Notes: generated by a model not told the origin, from the letters alone. Shown: positions 8,677 through 18,992, counted from the first letter of the stretch. The stretch is DNA of 64,000 nucleotides from Chloroflexota bacterium (GCA_016223135.1 JACRPQ010000004.1:496001-560000); one strand, 5' to 3'. Numbers and translations are program-made.

Positions 8677-9804
8677 TTATCCAACCGAAACGCCGATCAA
8701 TTTACCAACGCCATACGTGAGCGCCGCGGCGGCGATGCCGACCAATACTTGACGTGTGCCGGAGAACCAAACACTTTTGCCCGTCATCAAGGTGATTGCC
8801 GCGCCGATGATGAACAAGCCGCTGGCGCTGACCACCAGGCTGAGAAGGATGGCTTGCGTTCCGCCGATGAAGAAGTAGGGGAGCATCGGGAAGAGCGCGC
8901 CGAATGCAAACAGGAAGAACGACGTGAACGCCGCTTCGTATGCGGAGCCGCCGAGCTCTTCGGGGTCAATGCCCAGTTCCTCGCGCGCGAGCGTGTCGAG
9001 GATATTCGCCGTGTCTGCCATCATGTGCGCCGCCATCTCTCTGGCGCGGTCTTCGGGCAGACCTTTGGACTGGTAGATGAGCGCCAGTTCCTCCTGCTCC
9101 TCCTCGGGGCTTACTGCGATCTCTTCGGCTTCGATCTTGATCTGGTGTTCGTAGAGTTCACGCGAACTTTGCACCGAGAGCCATTCGCCCAACGCCATGG
9201 AGCCGGCGCCCGCCAGCACGCCAGCCAGACCTGCGATCAGAATGTCTGTTCGTGAGTTGGTTGCGCCTGCCACGCCCATGGTGAGACTGAGAATCGAGAC
9301 GAGTCCATCGTTTGCGCCGAGGACTGCCGCACGCAGGGCATTGCCGCCGCCTGCTTTGTGACGTCCTTCCAGTTGTGCAACGGTTCCGCCGGACATGCCG
9401 CCGGTTGAATTGGACGCGACCAAGAGCATGCGCGCGTGCGATTTTTCTTCCAGCGAAAATTCCTGCGCCTCTTCATCGGGCTGACCGTCGTATGCCTGGC
9501 TGTCGGCTTTTTCGTTGCCGGCAATGGTGGGCAGGACAAATTGCGGACCGAACCGCTTTGCCAGCCAGATCATGGTCGCGGCGCGCCAGGTCGGCTTGCG
9601 CGGAGGGATGGGAACTTTGAGCTCCTCCAGTTTCTTCTCCCAAGCCGCGGCGTGTTTCTCCTCGCTCGCCGCCAGTTTGCGATAGACCTGCGCCATTTGC
9701 GGTTGTTTTTCTGTTTCCGCCAGCACTTGATACAATGCCGCCCCGTCAATTTCCTTTTGCCGATTGGCAAGATAACGTTCGATGTCTTGTTTATTGCCTG
9801 TCAT
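8677..9804 (-). CDS. Ferritin-like domain fused to VIT1/CCC1 metal transporter
   Basis: 375 residues from the ATG at 9804, preceded by GGAAGGAAC; the open frame extends to 9918 but that part is translated repeat. The N-terminal 140 residues are a four-helix ferritin/rubrerythrin-like domain with ligand-type residues (LAETEKQ, SEEKHAAAWEKK, EEKSHARML). The C-terminal 200 residues are a VIT1/CCC1 domain (NALRAAVLGANDGLVSILSL) with about five membrane helices. Related fusions move Fe2+ or Mn2+ and are thought to sense or store the metal with the ferritin-like part. Direction of transport and metal are not deducible here. Confidence 0.88.
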   Translation of the reverse strand: MTGNKQDIERYLANRQKEIDGAALYQVLAETEKQPQMAQVYRKLAASEEKHAAAWEKKLEELKVPIPPRKPTWRAATMIWLAKRFGPQFVLPTIAGNEKADSQAYDGQPDEEAQEFSLEEKSHARMLLVASNSTGGMSGGTVAQLEGRHKAGGGNALRAAVLGANDGLVSILSLTMGVAGATNSRTDILIAGLAGVLAGAGSMALGEWLSVQSSRELYEHQIKIEAEEIAVSPEEEQEELALIYQSKGLPEDRAREMAAHMMADTANILDTLAREELGIDPEELGGSAYEAAFTSFFLFAFGALFPMLPYFFIGGTQAILLSLVVSASGLFIIGAAITLMTGKSVWFSGTRQVLVGIAAAALTYGVGKLIGVSVG

Positions 9805-9826
9805 GTTCCTTCCCCAAAATAAGACT

Positions 9827-9922
9827 GTCATTGCGAGGAGCGAACGATAGTGAGCGACGAAGCAATCCCCAAAACCCATGAGGGAGATTGCTTCGTCGGG
9901 CGATCGCCCTCCTCGCAATGAC
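9827..9922. repeat. Long imperfect palindrome, GTCATTGCGAGGA type
   Basis: Outer arms GTCATTGCGAGGA (9827-9839) and TCCTCGCAATGAC (9910-9922), inner arms GAAGCAATC and GATTGCTTC. It fills the space between the VIT gene start and the enolase stop. This kind of element is common in environmental bacterial genomes. It may also terminate enolase transcription. Confidence 0.85.
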
Positions 9923-9933
9923 GGAGGCTTCCT

Positions 9934-11253
<1,320 letters not shown>

Positions 11254-11408
11254 TCAAGCGCACCGCTGCGATGCGCTGATTTGTCCATGACGCCGGCAAG
11301 TATAACCCACTTTACCGGCGGGACTTCGCGCTCGCTTCTTTCCCCGCCTCAGCCTGTATCGCCTCCCCCTGCTTTTTACTCCCTCCTTTCACTTTCCACT
11401 CCCTCCCC

Positions 11409-14400
11409 TTACGGCACCGGCAGTCCCTCGCACAACACCCGATACGCCTCCCCGCTAAACAGGCTGCTCCACTGCGCCTGCGAAAGATTTGCCGTCAGCC
11501 TCGTACATGCCGCGGCGGTCAAATCCTGCGAAGCGATAACGGGAATGGAAGCAGTTTCCCAAAACTGAACCGCGCGCTGAGAAGCCGTTGCCAGCAGGCT
11601 GCCATCGGTGGAGTAGGCGAGACTGCCCACATCACCCCCCAGCGGCACGCGCGAGGTTTCCTTCATCGTAAGCGGATCGAGCAGGAACACACTGTCACGC
11701 GACCCAACCGCCAGCGCATCGCCTGCCGGGCTGAACGCCAGTGAACTGACAAACTCCTTGCGGAGTTCGCCTGTTTCTCGAAACGTCTTTCCATCCACCT
11801 GCCAAACCTTCACCAGCCCCGCCGAATTGCTCGCCGCAAACAGGGAACCGTCTGCGCTGAAGGCAAGCAGAGTCTGAACGCCGGGCGCCTCGATTTCCGC
11901 AATCAAATTGCCGTCGGCGTCCATCACCTGAATTTTGTCCGCCATGCCCAGCGCAATGTAATTTGGACCAGCCGCCACCGCCACAACCCCCGACCCTTCC
12001 GCCGCCAGATCCGCCGTCTTGCGGAAGGACTCCAGACTCCACGATTCCACGGCGCCGCTCTCACCCGCAACAATCAGATGGGCGCTGTCGGGCGTGAAAG
12101 CGATGTGATGCGCCAACGCCGTTTGAAACAAAGTGCGGGGCTGGCGGCTTTGCATGTTATAAACGAGCACCTGTCCGTTGGCGGTGGAAGCGCCCAGCCA
12201 GACGGAATCCGGGCTGAAGAGCAGTTCGGTCACATCGCCGTTGAGGGTGAGAAGGGATGGGTCGAGGGAACCAGCCTTCAGCGTGGAGAGACGCGAGGTT
12301 CCCAGCAGCCAGATTTTAGGTCCGCTGGAAGCGGCGACCCATTCGCCGGAGGGGCTGAAGTGCACATCCCCTGCCAGGTCGTTAAATTGAAGGTAGTTTG
12401 CCGGAGCGGGCAGGGCGGCAATATCCCACAAATTGATTTCACCGCTGGCATCGCCTGCCATCAGCCGCGTGCCGTCGGCATTGAAGGCGAGGACGTTCCC
12501 CGTCCCTTTGAGCGGCATTTCGAAAACCTGAGTGCCGGTGGAGGCGTTCCAGACGCGCACGGTGCGGTCGGCGCCTGTGGTGGCAAGCCATTGACCGCTA
12601 GTGCTGATTTCCACTGCGTTGATTTGTCCATCCTGCGCCATGCGCAGACGCTCCTCGCCGTTGAGGGTATTCCACAGGCGGATGCGTTTATCGGCGGAGA
12701 CGGTGGCGAACCACGAGCCGTCCTTTGGGTTGAAGGCAATGTCGGTCACGCGGTCTTCGTGCAGGTGGCGGTAGAGTTCCCGCCAATCGCTGACGCGCAC
12801 GGCGATGGCATAGCCGTCCGCTCCGCCGCTGACGAGATAACGGCTGTCGGGGCTGAAGGCAAGGGCAAGCACTTCGCCGCGGTGCTGTCCGCTGGAAATG
12901 GGGGCGCCGCCGGCGATGATGTCCCATACGGTGATATTCCCGCTGAGGGAACCGGCGGCAATGTAACGCCCGTCGGGGCTGAATGCCGCAACGCGCAGCC
13001 GCCCCACCGCTTGCAGATCATATTTCCGTTTGCCGGTTTGCATTTCCACCAGCGTAATCCGCCCGTCGTCGAACGTCACCGCCACTTGGTCGCCGCTGTT
13101 GCGAACGTCCAAATCGCGCACGATGCCCCCCGCCCGATCCTGATACGAGTACAGCGCTTCCCCGTCTTTTGCGCGGATGAATTGGACCAGCCCCGATTCG
13201 TCGCCCGTGACGAGCAATTCACCGTTGGGACTGAAGACCGCATCGTTCACCGACTTGGGGCTGGTGCGGCAAAAGAGCAGTTCCCCATCCGAAGCCTTCC
13301 ACACGCAGGCGTTGCCGTCTGCCCCGGCGGTGACGAAGACATCCCCTTGGGCATTGAACGTCAGAGCATTGATGCTCCCCGTCCGCTGTGTCTGACGCAG
13401 GGGAATGGGCAGCAGGCTGATGTTTTTGCGCAGAATCTCCTCGGCTTCTTCGGAGGGCGCGGTTGTCCATGAAGCGATTGCCAGCAGGGTGCTGGTGTAG
13501 AGTTCGCCGGGCTGTGATTGGTAAATCTGCGCCCGTGCCGCGCTTTGCTGCGCGAGGGCAAAGCGGGCGCGTTCCTCGGCGCGTTCGCGTTCCGCCTCGG
13601 CAATGGTGCGCTGTATCTCCGCCTCTTCCTTTGCGGCAAGCGCCTCTTCAGCGTTTCGGATTGCCAGCGCCTCGTTTGTCTCCGCCTTGAGTCTCTGCTC
13701 GTTGGCGAGTTCGGCGTTCAGGTTTGCACGTTGCTCGTTGAGAATAGCGAGACTGCGCTGATACAGGGCAAATGTGGTCAATACTGCCAGGATGATGATG
13801 ATTGCCGAAACAACTGACCAGAAAACGCGCCGGCGCTTCTCGTTCTTGACGCTATATTCCAGAAACATTTTCTGGAGGGGAATCAGTGCGGGTTCCTTGT
13901 CCTTTGCCGCCTCCACCTGTTGCAGAACGCGGCGCAGTTCATTCCCATGCAGGAGCAGGCTGGCTTCCTTGCCGTGATGCCATTCAAGCGCTTTTCCCAG
14001 CAAACGGTTGTGGCGGGCGACCCACTCGAAGTCGAGTTCCACCGCATCGCGGAAACGCTTCAGCCCCGCTTCGAGATCGTCCTCCTCGCGAATGTTGATC
14101 CAGTTGAACCGGCGGATGACCGGATTCACATCTTTGGCTGGCGTATCGCGCAGGACGATGGGGATGATGCGCTTGTTGTACTTGGCGGCGTGGTTGACTT
14201 CGATGTTGCAGACTTCGGAGACAGCCGAATCGGGGCTGAGGAAGAAGACAAACGAATCCGCGCTCTCGATGCCGCGTTTGATTTGGTCGAGCCAGTCGGT
14301 GGCAGGGGGGATGTCATCCCAATCCACCCACACTTCATAGCCCATCTTTTCGAAAGCGGGGACGAGGAGGCGGACACGTTCCTTGTCTTTTCGGGAATAC

Positions 14401-14423
14401 GAGACAAAAATTTTGGCATTCAT
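11409..14423 (-). CDS. TIR domain - transmembrane - coiled coil - WD40 receptor-like protein
   Basis: 1004 residues. Residues 1-140 form a TIR domain (KIFVSYSRKDKERV, WVDWDDIPPATDW, FFLSPDSAVSEVCNIEV, whose glutamate is in the place of the catalytic glutamate of NADase TIRs). A single membrane helix lies near 203-225 (VFWSVVSAIIIILAVLTTFAL). Then comes a charged coiled coil rich in EEAEIQRTIAEAERERAEE, and from about residue 340 to the end a long series of WD40 repeats ending in motifs such as ACVWKASDG, ITVWDIIAG and VRVWNASTG. The plan is that of a sensor: WD40 for binding, TIR as effector. Similar proteins act in defence or signalling; no partner gene is adjacent. Confidence 0.87.
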   Translation of the reverse strand: MNAKIFVSYSRKDKERVRLLVPAFEKMGYEVWVDWDDIPPATDWLDQIKRGIESADSFVFFLSPDSAVSEVCNIEVNHAAKYNKRIIPIVLRDTPAKDVNPVIRRFNWINIREEDDLEAGLKRFRDAVELDFEWVARHNRLLGKALEWHHGKEASLLLHGNELRRVLQQVEAAKDKEPALIPLQKMFLEYSVKNEKRRRVFWSVVSAIIIILAVLTTFALYQRSLAILNEQRANLNAELANEQRLKAETNEALAIRNAEEALAAKEEAEIQRTIAEAERERAEERARFALAQQSAARAQIYQSQPGELYTSTLLAIASWTTAPSEEAEEILRKNISLLPIPLRQTQRTGSINALTFNAQGDVFVTAGADGNACVWKASDGELLFCRTSPKSVNDAVFSPNGELLVTGDESGLVQFIRAKDGEALYSYQDRAGGIVRDLDVRNSGDQVAVTFDDGRITLVEMQTGKRKYDLQAVGRLRVAAFSPDGRYIAAGSLSGNITVWDIIAGGAPISSGQHRGEVLALAFSPDSRYLVSGGADGYAIAVRVSDWRELYRHLHEDRVTDIAFNPKDGSWFATVSADKRIRLWNTLNGEERLRMAQDGQINAVEISTSGQWLATTGADRTVRVWNASTGTQVFEMPLKGTGNVLAFNADGTRLMAGDASGEINLWDIAALPAPANYLQFNDLAGDVHFSPSGEWVAASSGPKIWLLGTSRLSTLKAGSLDPSLLTLNGDVTELLFSPDSVWLGASTANGQVLVYNMQSRQPRTLFQTALAHHIAFTPDSAHLIVAGESGAVESWSLESFRKTADLAAEGSGVVAVAAGPNYIALGMADKIQVMDADGNLIAEIEAPGVQTLLAFSADGSLFAASNSAGLVKVWQVDGKTFRETGELRKEFVSSLAFSPAGDALAVGSRDSVFLLDPLTMKETSRVPLGGDVGSLAYSTDGSLLATASQRAVQFWETASIPVIASQDLTAAACTRLTANLSQAQWSSLFSGEAYRVLCEGLPVP

Positions 14424-14509
14424 GGCTGCCTCTTCTCACTCTAAAATTTGCAAGCGCATTTAACCGCATCCTGCCGACAGCTCCTCATGCGCCTGATGAG
14501 AATGATTTT

Positions 14510-14624
14510 CTATTCGCCACCCGACACTTTTGTTTTGGGACGCAGATGAACGCTGATTTAAGTTGTTTTTTTCTGCGTTTATCTGCGTTTTTCAGCGCCC
14601 CATTTGAAACTGTCAGGTCGCTAG
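14510..14624 (-). repeat. Family A MITE-like element, copy A1
   Basis: The sequence is the reverse complement of the copies at 24.8, 31.9 and 58.9 kb. It runs from CGCCACCCGACACTTTTG to GAAACTGTCAGGTCGCTAG. Internal landmarks are GACGCAGATGAACGCTGA and CTGCGTTTATCTGCGTTT. Flanks GATTTT / ATTTTTT may be remains of a target duplication. Confidence 0.85.
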
Positions 14625-14888
14625 ATTTTTTACTAAATTTGTCCAAATTCTACCTGATAAAGGCTTCGCGTTACATGACGCCTTCGTTTTCAAAAGGTCT
14701 CGCCCTTGTGGACAGATGAAACCAGGAGGAGAAAAGCAGATTTCCGAAGTCTCTACCGAACATTTCTCTTGTGAAAAACCCTAAAGGTCTTTTGGGAAAT
14801 TCTCAAATTCATGAGGAAAAGCAGACCTTTAGGGTTTCTGTGTACGGTTCCGAATTCTTTCTTATGGGCTTCGGAAGTCTTGTTGCCG
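14625..14888. repeat. Non-coding stretch with a nested palindrome (14742-14880)
   Basis: No gene is seen. Outer arms TTCCGAAGTCT (14742) and CTTCGGAAGTCT (about 14869-14880) enclose inner arms AAACCCTAAAGGTCT (14776-14790) and AGACCTTTAGGGTTT (14823-14837). The outer arm is the same sequence as in the palindrome inside dcyD. It could fold downstream of the speE gene at 14889. Confidence 0.7.
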
Positions 14889-15719
14889 CTAGCGATATAA
14901 ATCTTTCCTGAAAAACTCCGGCAAGGCAAATGCCGCCTTGTGAATTTCAGGGTTGAGGTACTTGTTTTCGCCGGGCGGGTAGGGCGTCTTCAAGCCGTTC
15001 TGCCAGGGCGTATCCGAGACGTACATGAAGCCGATGCCGCCGCCGGGATAGGTGGGGATGTTGGCGTAGTAATACGCCGGGTTTTTGACCAGCGCTTTCG
15101 CCGATTTGTAGATTTGCTTGATCAGGTCAGTGTCGAAGAAAGGCTGTTCGCACTGAGTCGCTGCCGCGCCGCCGGGGACGAGCGCCCGCACCATCAACTT
15201 GTAGAACTCATCCGAAAACAACCGCTCCGCCATTCCGATGGGGTCAGTGGTGTCGGAGATGATCACGTCGAATTGAGCGGGGTTTTCCTCGAGGTAGCCA
15301 AAGGCGTCCCGAATGAGGAGTTTGGCGCGTGGATCCGCCCAGGGGTCCCCAAAAGAGGCGTCGAAATGTTCACGAGATAACTCCACCACGCGCTGATCCA
15401 ATTCGCAGACCACCGCCTCTTCTACAGACGGGTATCTCAATACTTGCTGCAGTGACCCGCCATCGCCGCCGCCGACGATGAGCACGCGTTTCGGCTCTCC
15501 CACTGCCAGCATCGGCACATGGACAATCATCTCGTGGTAGCCCATGTTATCGCGCTCGGTCAATTGGATGATGCCGTCGAGAATCATTGCCTTGCCGAAG
15601 AATTCGGTTTCAATGACCTGAACATGTTGAAAGGGAGTTTGTTCATCGGCAAGGATGCGTTTGACGCGCAAGCCTTTGCGGTAATAGGGATGTAATTCCT
15701 CGGTAAACCAGATGCTCAT
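14889..15719 (-). CDS. speE: Spermidine synthase (polyamine aminopropyltransferase)
   Basis: 276 residues, usual length. It transfers the aminopropyl group of decarboxylated SAM to putrescine. Motifs are WFTEELHPYYRKGLRVKRILADEQTPFQ, the SAM-binding VLIVGGGDGGSLQQVLRY, the acidic VVCELDQRVVELSREHF and the catalytic DVIISDTTDPIG. AAGGAA precedes the ATG. It lies in the same direction as a second synthase-like gene and speD, but is separated from them by a family B element and a terminator, so it is probably transcribed separately. Confidence 0.95.
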   Translation of the reverse strand: MSIWFTEELHPYYRKGLRVKRILADEQTPFQHVQVIETEFFGKAMILDGIIQLTERDNMGYHEMIVHVPMLAVGEPKRVLIVGGGDGGSLQQVLRYPSVEEAVVCELDQRVVELSREHFDASFGDPWADPRAKLLIRDAFGYLEENPAQFDVIISDTTDPIGMAERLFSDEFYKLMVRALVPGGAAATQCEQPFFDTDLIKQIYKSAKALVKNPAYYYANIPTYPGGGIGFMYVSDTPWQNGLKTPYPPGENKYLNPEIHKAAFALPEFFRKDLYR

Positions 15720-15735
15720 TCAAATTCCTTTGATT

Positions 15736-15856
15736 CTTGACGTACGCAAAACCTGAATTTAATCCACCAATCTTCACTAATCTGCGCTAATTTGTTCAAA
15801 ATTCGCGAAGATTGGCGCAGATTAGCGGATAAGAAAGCAATTTTGCGTCAGTTCAG
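15736..15856. repeat. Family B MITE-like element, copy B1
   Basis: 121 bp. It starts CTTGACGTACGCAAAACC and ends TTTTGCGTCAGTTCAG, with internal AATCTTCACTAATCTGCGC and AAATTCGCGAAGATTGG. The ends are slightly diverged inverted repeats. No target duplication is visible for this copy. Confidence 0.85.
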
Positions 15857-15880
15857 CTCCTTTTATTTTTGCTTTTGCAG

Positions 15881-15907
15881 AAAAAAGGCGGTCTATGACC
15901 GCCTTTG
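15881..15907 (-). terminator. Rho-independent terminator of the second aminopropyltransferase
   Basis: Read on the minus strand, the stem AAAGGCGGTC / GACCGCCTTT is followed by a run of six T. It starts 18 bases after the stop at 15925. Confidence 0.85.
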
Positions 15908-15924
15908 AAATTTTGGAGTAGATT

Positions 15925-16863
15925 TTAGTGAGGCAGTTCCTGGGTGCTGAATACGGGCGGATGTTCCAGCGTGTACACGGTGGTTTCCTTCGCAATCGCC
16001 TCGCGGATATGCTTGGGTGAATTCATCAATCCCAGCAGGGTGACGCCGTCGAACATCTTGAACGCGCCGTTGGTATTTTTCGCAAGCAGGGCGTCCACCT
16101 CTTCGGGATTGGGGCGGGTATTGATGGGTGAGTCGCTGGCGAGGATGAAACCCCACGGATGCCCAAGCATCGGCACGTGGATGTGATACGAATGCGCGTA
16201 TTTGAACACCGCTCGGAGCGTGGAAACGAGACGGATGTGCATCGCCATCGAAGGCGGCGAAACGGGACCCGCCTGCAGGAGGAAACACCCGCCGGGGCGG
16301 AGTGCCCTTTGCGCCTTGGCGAAATACTCTTTGGTGAACAGTTTGAACGACGGTCCGTGCTCGGTGGGATCGGTGAGATCGGAGATGATGACATCCCATT
16401 GAGAGGGGGAGGCGTCCAGGTAGGCGACTGCGTCCTGAATCACCAGTTCCACGCGCGGATCATCGAACGCGCCCTGGTGCATTTCGGGGAAATGTTCCTT
16501 GCAGGCTTCCACCACCTCGCCGTCGAGGTCCACCATCACCACCCGCTCCATGTTCTTCCACTTGAGCAATTCGCGGATGGTTGCGCCCTCCCCGCCGCCC
16601 AGCACCAGCCCGCGCTTCGGGTCGCCGTGATGGACGCAGGCTGGCTGAACCAGCGCTTCGTGATACAAAAAGTCGTCCCCGGTGGAGGACTGCCAGATGC
16701 CGTCGAGTATCAACCCCTTGCCATAGGTGCCGCAGTCCACAATCCACATTTCCTGATATTGGGTGTGTTTGTGCAAAATGACCTTATGCACCGCATGATT
16801 CAGAACGTCATCCGGCGTTAAATAGTCGGAAATCCAGTAAATGGGCGGTTTGGCTTGAGACAT
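15925..16863 (-). CDS. Second aminopropyltransferase (spermine/thermospermine synthase-like)
   Basis: 312 residues with AAGGAGG before the ATG. It has the same fold as SpeE: RGLVLGGGEGATIRELLKW, VVMVDLDGEVVEACKEHF and DVIISDLTDPTEHGPS. The N-terminus (YWISDYLTPDDVLNHAVHKVI) is longer and differs from classical SpeE, as in the thermospermine/agmatine-type branch. Ten bases separate it from speD upstream. The likely job is a second aminopropyl transfer, or use of another acceptor such as agmatine; the sequence alone does not fix the product. Confidence 0.85.
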   Translation of the reverse strand: MSQAKPPIYWISDYLTPDDVLNHAVHKVILHKHTQYQEMWIVDCGTYGKGLILDGIWQSSTGDDFLYHEALVQPACVHHGDPKRGLVLGGGEGATIRELLKWKNMERVVMVDLDGEVVEACKEHFPEMHQGAFDDPRVELVIQDAVAYLDASPSQWDVIISDLTDPTEHGPSFKLFTKEYFAKAQRALRPGGCFLLQAGPVSPPSMAMHIRLVSTLRAVFKYAHSYHIHVPMLGHPWGFILASDSPINTRPNPEEVDALLAKNTNGAFKMFDGVTLLGLMNSPKHIREAIAKETTVYTLEHPPVFSTQELPH

Positions 16864-16872
16864 GCGCCCTCC

Positions 16873-17256
16873 TTACACCGCAATGGGGATTTCGGTCTCT
16901 ACCGACGCATCGCGGTCAATCTTGCGCAAGGAGAAATTGTCCGCGCCAAACGCCGCCTTGATGCGCATCAGCAGGGGCATCATGTCCATGCCGATGGCGC
17001 AGGTAAAAATGTCAATGGCACAATAGCCGTATTCGGGCCAGGCATGCAAACTTGCATGCGACTCTGCGAGGAGCAGAAAACAAGTAAAGCCATGCGGACT
17101 GAACTTGTAAAAGCCCTCGTCCACAACCGTCAAGCCGCTTTCACGCACGGCTTGCGCAAACAGCGAGTATGACCGCTCGCTATCCAGGAGAATTTCCTGG
17201 TTGCAGTTGGAGAGATCGAAAATATAGTGCTCTCCGAGTTTCAAAGTCGCGTTCAC
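16873..17256 (-). CDS. speD: S-adenosylmethionine decarboxylase proenzyme
   Basis: 127 residues. The start is GTG at 17256 with GGAGG 6 bases upstream. The self-cleavage site ESHASLHAWPEYGY is intact; cleavage before the serine makes the pyruvoyl group. CAIDIFTCA carries the conserved cysteine. The enzyme makes decarboxylated SAM, the aminopropyl donor for the two synthases downstream. Gene order speD then synthase implies an operon. Confidence 0.96.
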   Translation of the reverse strand: MNATLKLGEHYIFDLSNCNQEILLDSERSYSLFAQAVRESGLTVVDEGFYKFSPHGFTCFLLLAESHASLHAWPEYGYCAIDIFTCAIGMDMMPLLMRIKAAFGADNFSLRKIDRDASVETEIPIAV

Positions 17257-17556
17257 TCACACCTCCGGTGTTAAAAAGATAAAGAACCCGCCCGAAAGCA
17301 CGAACTTTTTACTTCAAAACGATCCGCAGGATGTTCGCCCTGTGTAACGAATGAAGCGCCTTCGAACAGACTCCAGTGGCGCATTTATACTACGTCTGGC
17401 CGGATTGTCAATCTTTAAATTGTCACGCATTTTGTCACTCGCTCTGGCAGACGGTCTGTATGGTATTGGTCTTAAAAACTACGCCGATCGCGAAGATTCT
17501 GTACCGCGACATTTTGCAGATTAACAATTTAACCCGACAATCCCCTGCTCTTGGCG

Positions 17557-17664
17557 CCGCACGGGGATTAACCCCCGTGCTATTCCTACCAAGTCCGCTC
17601 AAGCGGACTAGTCCCGCCTTGGCGGGGCTTTGTACGAATAGCACGGACGTTCACGTCCGTGCGG
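17557..17664. repeat. Cluster of palindromes in the speD-hemW intergenic region
   Basis: The 473-base spacer 17257-17729 holds no gene that I can support. Within it lie GCACGGGG/CCCCGTGC (17559-17580), AGTCCGCT/AGCGGACT (17592-17609), CCCGCC/GGCGGG (17612-17626) and GCACGGACG/CGTCCGTGC (17641-17662). Together they form a composite intergenic repeat of a type seen across Chloroflexota-like genomes (from memory). Confidence 0.75.
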
Positions 17665-17716
17665 GCTTGGAAGTCGCGTTACGGTGCCTTGCGCGATATT
17701 TTTGCGTTCCACCGGC

Positions 17717-17722
17717 TATAAT
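17717..17722 (+). promoter_or_regulatory. TATAAT -10 element placed for leaderless hemW transcription
   Basis: TATAAT ends 7 bases before the ATG at 17730, so transcription would begin at or next to the start codon. No Shine-Dalgarno sequence is present. A clear -35 box is not seen. Confidence 0.55.
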
Positions 17723-17729
17723 CCCACCG

Positions 17730-18992
17730 ATGGAGCATTCCCTCTACATTCACATCCCTTTTTGCACGCACCGCTGCGCCTACTGCGACTTCAACACCTA
17801 CGCCGGGCAAGAGACCCTGATGCCCGCCTACGTTAACGCGCTGATTCGCGAGATTCAATTCATTCAACAACGACTTGACCAGGAAACCAGCAGACTATCT
17901 GACCATCCGACTATTAAGACTGTCTTCTTCGGCGGCGGGACGCCCTCGCTTCTCTCCCCGCCTCAGTTTGAAGCCATCCTCTCGAGCATTCGCTCCGCCT
18001 TTGCCTTGACCCCCAACGCCGAAATCACCATCGAGGCAAACCCCGGCACGGTCACTTACGAAGACCTGCGGCGATTACGCGAGATAGGCATCAACCGCAT
18101 CTCCTTTGGCGTGCAATCTGCCAATCCCTTCGAACTGCGGATGCTCGAACGGGCACACACCTTCTTCGATGTCATCCAGGCAGTGACCTCCGCCCGCAAG
18201 GCAGGCTTCGACAACCTGAACCTCGACCTCATCTACGGCTTGCCCGAACAGACTCTCGCCTCCTGGCAGACTACCGTCCGCCGCATCCTCGACCTGCATC
18301 CGGAGCATATCTCCGCTTACGCCCTCACGCTCGAACACGGCACGCCTTTTGGACGCTGGGCATCGAAGGGACTGCTGCCTCTTCCCGACCCCGACCTCGC
18401 CGCCGAAATGTACGAATGGGCAAGCGAGGCACTGGAAGCAAATGGTTATGTTCAATATGAGATTTCCAATTGGGCAAAAGATGACCGTAGACCGCAGACC
18501 GTAGACGATAATCCATCGTCCATTGTCCACCGTCCACCGTCTACCGTCTATCCTCCACCCTCCTTTGCTTGTAAACACAACCTCCAATACTGGCGCTCTC
18601 TTCCCTATCTCGGCTTGGGCGCCGGCGCACATGGATATGCGGGCGGCTACCGCTACTCCAACGTCCTGCGCATCAAAACCTATATTGAACGCCTCACCAA
18701 TTACCAATCCACCAATTACCCGTTTCCCTTCTCTCCCGCCGCCGTCAACCGCCACCGCCAAACGCTGGAAGACGATATGTCCGAGTACATGCTGAACAAT
18801 CTCAGGTTGGTCAAGGCTGGGGTTGCCGAATCCGATTTCAGGTCCAGGTTTGGACGCGGACTGTTGGAAGTCTATGGCAGGGAGGTGGAGGAGCTCCTCC
18901 AGAGCGGTCTGCTGGAATATCAAGAGGGAACGTATCGCCTCACCCGGCGCGGAAGATTGCTTGGCAATCGAGTCTTTGTGCGGTTTGTTTGA
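17730..18992 (+). CDS. hemW: HemW-like radical SAM protein (coproporphyrinogen III oxidase-like)
   Basis: 420 residues from the ATG at 17730, chosen because MEHSLYIHIPFC is the family N-terminus and a -10 box sits 7 bases upstream; the open frame back to 17376 is repeat sequence. The [4Fe-4S]/SAM motif is CTHRCAYCDFNTYAG, and FFGGGTPSLL follows. HemW proteins bind heme and are proposed heme chaperones, distinct from HemN oxidase. It is longer than usual because two short-repeat tracts were accepted in frame: 18482-18560 (GTAGACCGT/GTCCACCGT units, read DDRRPQTVDDNPSS and on) and 18692-18720 (ACCAATTACCAATCC). Confidence 0.88.
   Translation: MEHSLYIHIPFCTHRCAYCDFNTYAGQETLMPAYVNALIREIQFIQQRLDQETSRLSDHPTIKTVFFGGGTPSLLSPPQFEAILSSIRSAFALTPNAEITIEANPGTVTYEDLRRLREIGINRISFGVQSANPFELRMLERAHTFFDVIQAVTSARKAGFDNLNLDLIYGLPEQTLASWQTTVRRILDLHPEHISAYALTLEHGTPFGRWASKGLLPLPDPDLAAEMYEWASEALEANGYVQYEISNWAKDDRRPQTVDDNPSSIVHRPPSTVYPPPSFACKHNLQYWRSLPYLGLGAGAHGYAGGYRYSNVLRIKTYIERLTNYQSTNYPFPFSPAAVNRHRQTLEDDMSEYMLNNLRLVKAGVAESDFRSRFGRGLLEVYGREVEELLQSGLLEYQEGTYRLTRRGRLLGNRVFVRFV

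Noticed and set aside
12078-13472. 464-codon plus-strand frame opposite the WD40 repeats
   Set aside because: Mirrors the periodic WD40 coding sequence; no independent support.
17376-17729. Longer hemW start upstream of 17730
   Set aside because: The extra 118 codons are translated palindromic repeats, and the family N-terminus begins at 17730 just after a -10 box.
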